From: Marinigracilibium pacificum
GTDB lineage: Bacteria > Bacteroidota > Bacteroidia > Cytophagales > Cyclobacteriaceae
NCBI RefSeq assembly: GCF_012926615.1
Contig: NZ_JABBNU010000004.1
Location: forward strand, 310,001 to 374,000
Length of the DNA: 64,000 bases
Direction: 5' to 3'
In this document: positions 61,149-64,000 of the stretch, in pieces
How the letters are laid out: the number at the start of each line of letters is the position of its first letter
Position numbering within the stretch: position 1 is the stretch's first letter
Notes under the pieces: model-generated
What the model saw: only the letters and a program-made list of their open reading frames with translations
Databases searched by the model: none
Told to the model about the DNA's origin: nothing
Made by a program: the position numbers and the translations under genes

Positions 61149-61658
61149 ATGATGAGATCACTTTTTAGAACATTCAAGAAAAGGATCACCTACAACCAAA
61201 ACAAAAATCACCTGGTGAACCTATGCGCATTAGCCTTATCTGATGGCAAGTTCGATGATATTGAACAACAGTATATTATATCCATTGGTAATCAATTGGG
61301 TATAACAGAAGAAGAAGGCTTAGAAATTATTGACTACTGTAAACAAAATCCTGTAGTCATCAAAACCAAAAAAAGTCTGTTTGGCAATAAAAAGCTATCC
61401 GATTATTTTGCATTAGTAATTGCCGATGGAATAATTCATCCTAATGAGGTTAGGTTAATTGAATTCATCGGTGAAAAATGGGGTTATGATGAATCTCAAG
61501 TCAATAAACTATTAACTCTAACAAAATCGTATTTTGGTGGACAAATCACAAAACTTAATATCAAAAACAGATTAACATTCCTATTAGAAGAATATAATAG
61601 CATTTTTAATAAAATAAGTTCAGGAATAAATAATCAGGTTTCTATATTTGCCATGTGA
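61149..61658 (+). CDS. TerB-like domain protein
   Basis: This 169-residue cytoplasmic protein is largely helical and has two TerB-like acidic patches, LALSDGKFDDIEQQYI and LVIADGIIHPNEVRLIEF, which match the ADGxxxxxE pattern of the tellurite-resistance TerB fold. A second ATG one codon later could serve as start. It is not near other ter genes. Its stop overlaps the GTG of the TauE-type gene (GTGA), so they are translated together. Function not known. Confidence 0.8.
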   Translation: MMRSLFRTFKKRITYNQNKNHLVNLCALALSDGKFDDIEQQYIISIGNQLGITEEEGLEIIDYCKQNPVVIKTKKSLFGNKKLSDYFALVIADGIIHPNEVRLIEFIGEKWGYDESQVNKLLTLTKSYFGGQITKLNIKNRLTFLLEEYNSIFNKISSGINNQVSIFAM

Positions 61659-62410
61659 GTTTACCTATTACTGATTATTTACTTTTATTTGGTGTCGGAG
61701 CAATAGCCGGATTTATAAATGTCATCGCAGGTGGTGGAAGTTTTTTTGTTTTGCCACTAATGATGTTTATAGGAATCCCTCCTGCTGTAGCTAATGCAAC
61801 AAACCGTGTAGCTGTTTTACTTCAGAGTATATCTGGTGTTGCAGGTTTTAGAAGTAAGGGAGTAAAAGTCAGTAAATTTGGATGGTATATTGCTGCTTCG
61901 GCAGTGGTTGGATCTATAATCGGTACTCAATTAGCCATTGAAATCAATCAGGATTTATTTAAGAAATCTATTTCTGTCTTTATGCTTGGATTGGTCTTTT
62001 TGACTGTTTTGTTTACCAAGCATAACTACAAACCAGAGGAAGCATTACTAAAAGGTAAAAACCTGATAGTATCTATAATTGTATTCTTCTTTATTGGTAT
62101 ATATGGAGGCTATATACAGGCAGGAGTTGGCTTCCTGATTATGGCAGCTCTTACCGGAATTAATAAACTCGACCTGATCCGAACTAATAATTTAAAAATG
62201 TTCGTCAATGTTGTATATACGGCGGTTGCTTTAATAATCTTTGCTTACCAAATCAAAATTGAATGGACAGCTGGCTTATGGCTTGCAGCAGGAAATATGC
62301 TTGGAGCCTGGGTATCAAGCCGATGGTCAGTAAACACTCAAAGCAAAACCCTAAAGTATATCACTCTTTCAGTATTTGTAATCCTTGCCATTGCTTTATG
62401 GTTTTATTAA
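61655..62410 (+). CDS. TauE/SafE family membrane transporter
   Basis: This 251-residue inner-membrane protein has about eight helices. It starts at GTG 61655, overlapping the TerB stop by 4 bp. Family features are GVGAIAGFINVIAGGGSFFV near the N-terminus, ANATNRVAVLLQSISG, and the second-half repeat FIGIYGGYIQAGVGFLIM. TauE-type proteins export sulfite, sulfoacetate or other anions. Given the many sulfatases in the window it may carry a sulfur anion, but nothing links them directly (inference). Its end overlaps trmB on the opposite strand by 4 bp. Confidence 0.92.
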   Translation: MSLPITDYLLLFGVGAIAGFINVIAGGGSFFVLPLMMFIGIPPAVANATNRVAVLLQSISGVAGFRSKGVKVSKFGWYIAASAVVGSIIGTQLAIEINQDLFKKSISVFMLGLVFLTVLFTKHNYKPEEALLKGKNLIVSIIVFFFIGIYGGYIQAGVGFLIMAALTGINKLDLIRTNNLKMFVNVVYTAVALIIFAYQIKIEWTAGLWLAAGNMLGAWVSSRWSVNTQSKTLKYITLSVFVILAIALWFY

Positions 62411-63063
62411 GCCCATTGAAATTTAAGGTACTTAATTGTAAAGCCTTTATCAAAAAACATCTTTTCAAACCTGGTTTTTATACCATGGTGCTCGTCCATA
62501 AATTCTGAGTGATATAAATCACGAGTAAAAGACAGGTTCTTTATATCTTTCCTTTCTTCCAGAACTTCAAGTGTATAATCAAAAAGCCCCGGATTATCCG
62601 TTTTAAAATAAACCCAGCCATCTTTGCTCATCACCTTCTTATACATATCTAAAAAGCGAGGAGAGGTAAGCCTGCGTTTGATATCACGCTTCTTTGGTCT
62701 TGGATCAGGAAATGTAATCCAGATATCTCTAACCTCATTTTCTACAAAGAATTTTTCAAGCAATTGAATCTGTGTACGAAGAAACCCAACATTATTCAAT
62801 CCTTCTTCTTCAGCTTCCTGACTACCATACCATATTCTATCGCCTTTAATATCTACGCCAATAAAATTTCTTTCAGGATAATGCTTAGCAAGGCCAGTGG
62901 TATATTCTCCTTTTCCACAAGCTAATTCAAGAGTAATAGGGAATTCATTTTGAAAGTATTCCTTATTCCAGTTCCCCTTTATTTCTTCATATCCCGGTTT
63001 TTCCGGTTCAAAAACAAACTTGTTATCTTTATTATCTGCGAAGCGCTTAAGCTTTTTCCTCAT
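62407..63063 (-). CDS. trmB: tRNA (guanine-N7-)-methyltransferase
   Basis: This 218-residue SAM-dependent enzyme makes m7G46 in tRNA. It has the SAM-binding motif LELACGKGEYTTGLAKHYPE, then FIGVDIKGDRIWYGSQEAEE and the catalytic region WITFPDPRPKKRDIKRRLTSP, ending in a C-terminal segment (KTRFEKMFFDKGFTIKYLKF). Length and order match TrmB. It overlaps the folC 3' end by 17 bp and is expressed with it. Confidence 0.97.
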   Translation of the reverse strand: MRKKLKRFADNKDNKFVFEPEKPGYEEIKGNWNKEYFQNEFPITLELACGKGEYTTGLAKHYPERNFIGVDIKGDRIWYGSQEAEEEGLNNVGFLRTQIQLLEKFFVENEVRDIWITFPDPRPKKRDIKRRLTSPRFLDMYKKVMSKDGWVYFKTDNPGLFDYTLEVLEERKDIKNLSFTRDLYHSEFMDEHHGIKTRFEKMFFDKGFTIKYLKFQWA

Positions 63064-64000
63064 AGTCTAATTCATTCAGTTCGGCGACAACAAAAGTACT
63101 GCCACCAATATATAATGCCTCATCGGCTTTTAGATCATTTTTTGCTATACTTACAGCCTCATCCACTGTTTTATAGTATCCTTTAACATTAATATCACCA
63201 GAAACATGCATTTTAAGGTCTTCTACTTTTAAACCTCTGGGCACATTTGGTGTGCAAAAATAATATACGGCATTTTTAGGTACCACTTCAAAAACTTCCT
63301 CTACGGCCTTATCAGAGACAAACCCCATCACCAATCTATATGCAGAAGCTTCAACCTCTAATAACTGTTCCATGGTTTCTCTCAAGCCTTCTACATTGTG
63401 CGCCGTATCACAAACGATAAATGGTTTTTCTGATAAAATTTGCCACCTTCCCTGTAAACCGGTATTAATTATAACACTTGATAATGCCTTATCTATATTT
63501 GATAGGGGAAATCCTATTTTCATAAGCTGTTCGGAAACAGCCAGCACTCCAGCCAGGTTTTTACGCTGATATTTACCTTTCAAATCAAGATTATATTTTT
63601 GAAGTGTATCGAAATTATAATTATGAGCGGCAAATGTTAAATCAGCATTACAATCTTTGGCCTTATTCTCGAATATATCAGCTATTTCTTCCTGATACTC
63701 ACTGACAACAACTGGAACTCCTGGTTTTATAATTCCCGCCTTCTCGCCAGCAATCTCCCGCAAGGTATTACCAAGCATATTCTTATGGTCCAGACCAATG
63801 TTGGTAATCAATGATACCAATGGAGTAATTATATTTGTAGAATCCAGACGACCACCTAGACCAACCTCTATCACGGCAATATCAACCTGCTGCTCTTCAA
63901 AATATTTAAAAGCAAGAGCTACAGTCCATTCAAAAAATGAAGGCTTCAGATGCGCTGTAACATCTTTGTATTTATCGACAAAATTAACCACATAATCCTT
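63047..64000 (-). CDS. folC: Folylpolyglutamate synthase/dihydrofolate synthase (5' end outside window)
   Basis: The frame is open to the right edge (KDYVVNFVDKYKDVTAHLKP), so an internal GTG is not the start and about 100 N-terminal residues lie outside. The visible 317 residues include VIEVGLGGRLDSTNII, the magnesium/ATP-site continuation SLITNIGLDHKNMLGNTLREIAGEKAGIIKPG, and the C-terminal domain with FIVCDTAHNVEGLRETMEQL and YIGGSTFVVAEL. FolC adds glutamates to folate. It overlaps trmB. Confidence 0.96.
   Translation of the reverse strand, partial: KDYVVNFVDKYKDVTAHLKPSFFEWTVALAFKYFEEQQVDIAVIEVGLGGRLDSTNIITPLVSLITNIGLDHKNMLGNTLREIAGEKAGIIKPGVPVVVSEYQEEIADIFENKAKDCNADLTFAAHNYNFDTLQKYNLDLKGKYQRKNLAGVLAVSEQLMKIGFPLSNIDKALSSVIINTGLQGRWQILSEKPFIVCDTAHNVEGLRETMEQLLEVEASAYRLVMGFVSDKAVEEVFEVVPKNAVYYFCTPNVPRGLKVEDLKMHVSGDINVKGYYKTVDEAVSIAKNDLKADEALYIGGSTFVVAELNELDYEEKA

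Noticed and set aside
63047-63991. FolC read as a complete 314-residue protein starting at GTG 63991
   Set aside because: The frame remains open to the window edge, and the family needs about 100 more N-terminal residues including the ATP P-loop, so the gene is cut by the window.

Overview
The window is chromosomal DNA from a member of the Bacteroidota, most likely a marine or gliding lineage of the Cytophagales type (inference). The evidence is the low GC content, a SusC/SusD pair, lipoprotein signals ending in a Cys after a short hydrophobic stretch, a type IX secretion (T9SS) C-terminal sorting domain, TAnnTTTG-type promoter boxes, an almost complete lack of Shine-Dalgarno sequences, PD40-OmpA proteins and DUF3857/transglutaminase proteins. 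No phage or plasmid backbone is visible.

Region 1 (1-25.8 kb) is a polysaccharide utilization locus aimed at a sulfated glycan. On the minus strand lie the start of a probable GH38 alpha-mannosidase, SusD and SusC. From a 460-bp intergenic region holding a perfect 12-bp palindrome, the plus strand runs through an ADP-ribosylglycohydrolase-fold protein, a GH97 lipoprotein, two sulfatases, a GH43-like lipoprotein, an 1898-residue T9SS-exported beta-propeller protein and a third sulfatase. A FucP-type sugar permease, a ROK sugar kinase and a fourth sulfatase form a second cassette. SusCD would import oligosaccharides, the sulfatases and glycosidases would desulfate and trim them, and the permease and kinase would bring the monosaccharide into central metabolism. 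All four sulfatases carry the CxPxR formylglycine motif; no maturase and no PUL regulator is in view.

Region 2 (21.3-26.6 kb) holds the unusual DNA. Both sides of the permease/kinase/sulfatase cassette carry copies of a roughly 100-nt structured repeat built of hairpins. Next to it is a tRNA-Ser/tRNA-Pro pair in which the first 23 nt of tRNA-Pro are repeated three times at an exact 105-bp period, as if an 82-bp element had inserted into the tRNA gene and restored it, twice in tandem.

Region 3 (26.7-64 kb) is mostly core genome. It holds BatB/BatC-like proteins, a thiolase, a MORN-type repeat protein, purC with a STAS protein, RNase Z and a queuosine-precursor transporter, and hutG/hutF for the end of histidine degradation. 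It continues with a MASE1 histidine kinase, an orphan InsA-like zinc-ribbon protein, two convergent PD40-OmpA proteins, a 3-methyladenine glycosylase and a DUF2911 protein. Then come an operon of two transglutaminase-like proteins, an otherwise easily missed 40-residue membrane protein and a sodium symporter, followed by LhgO, an M20 peptidase, a PIG-L deacetylase, a GAF sensor, an NSS transporter, a 2OG-Fe(II) oxygenase, TauE, trmB and the 3' part of folC. Several rho-independent terminators separate the units.
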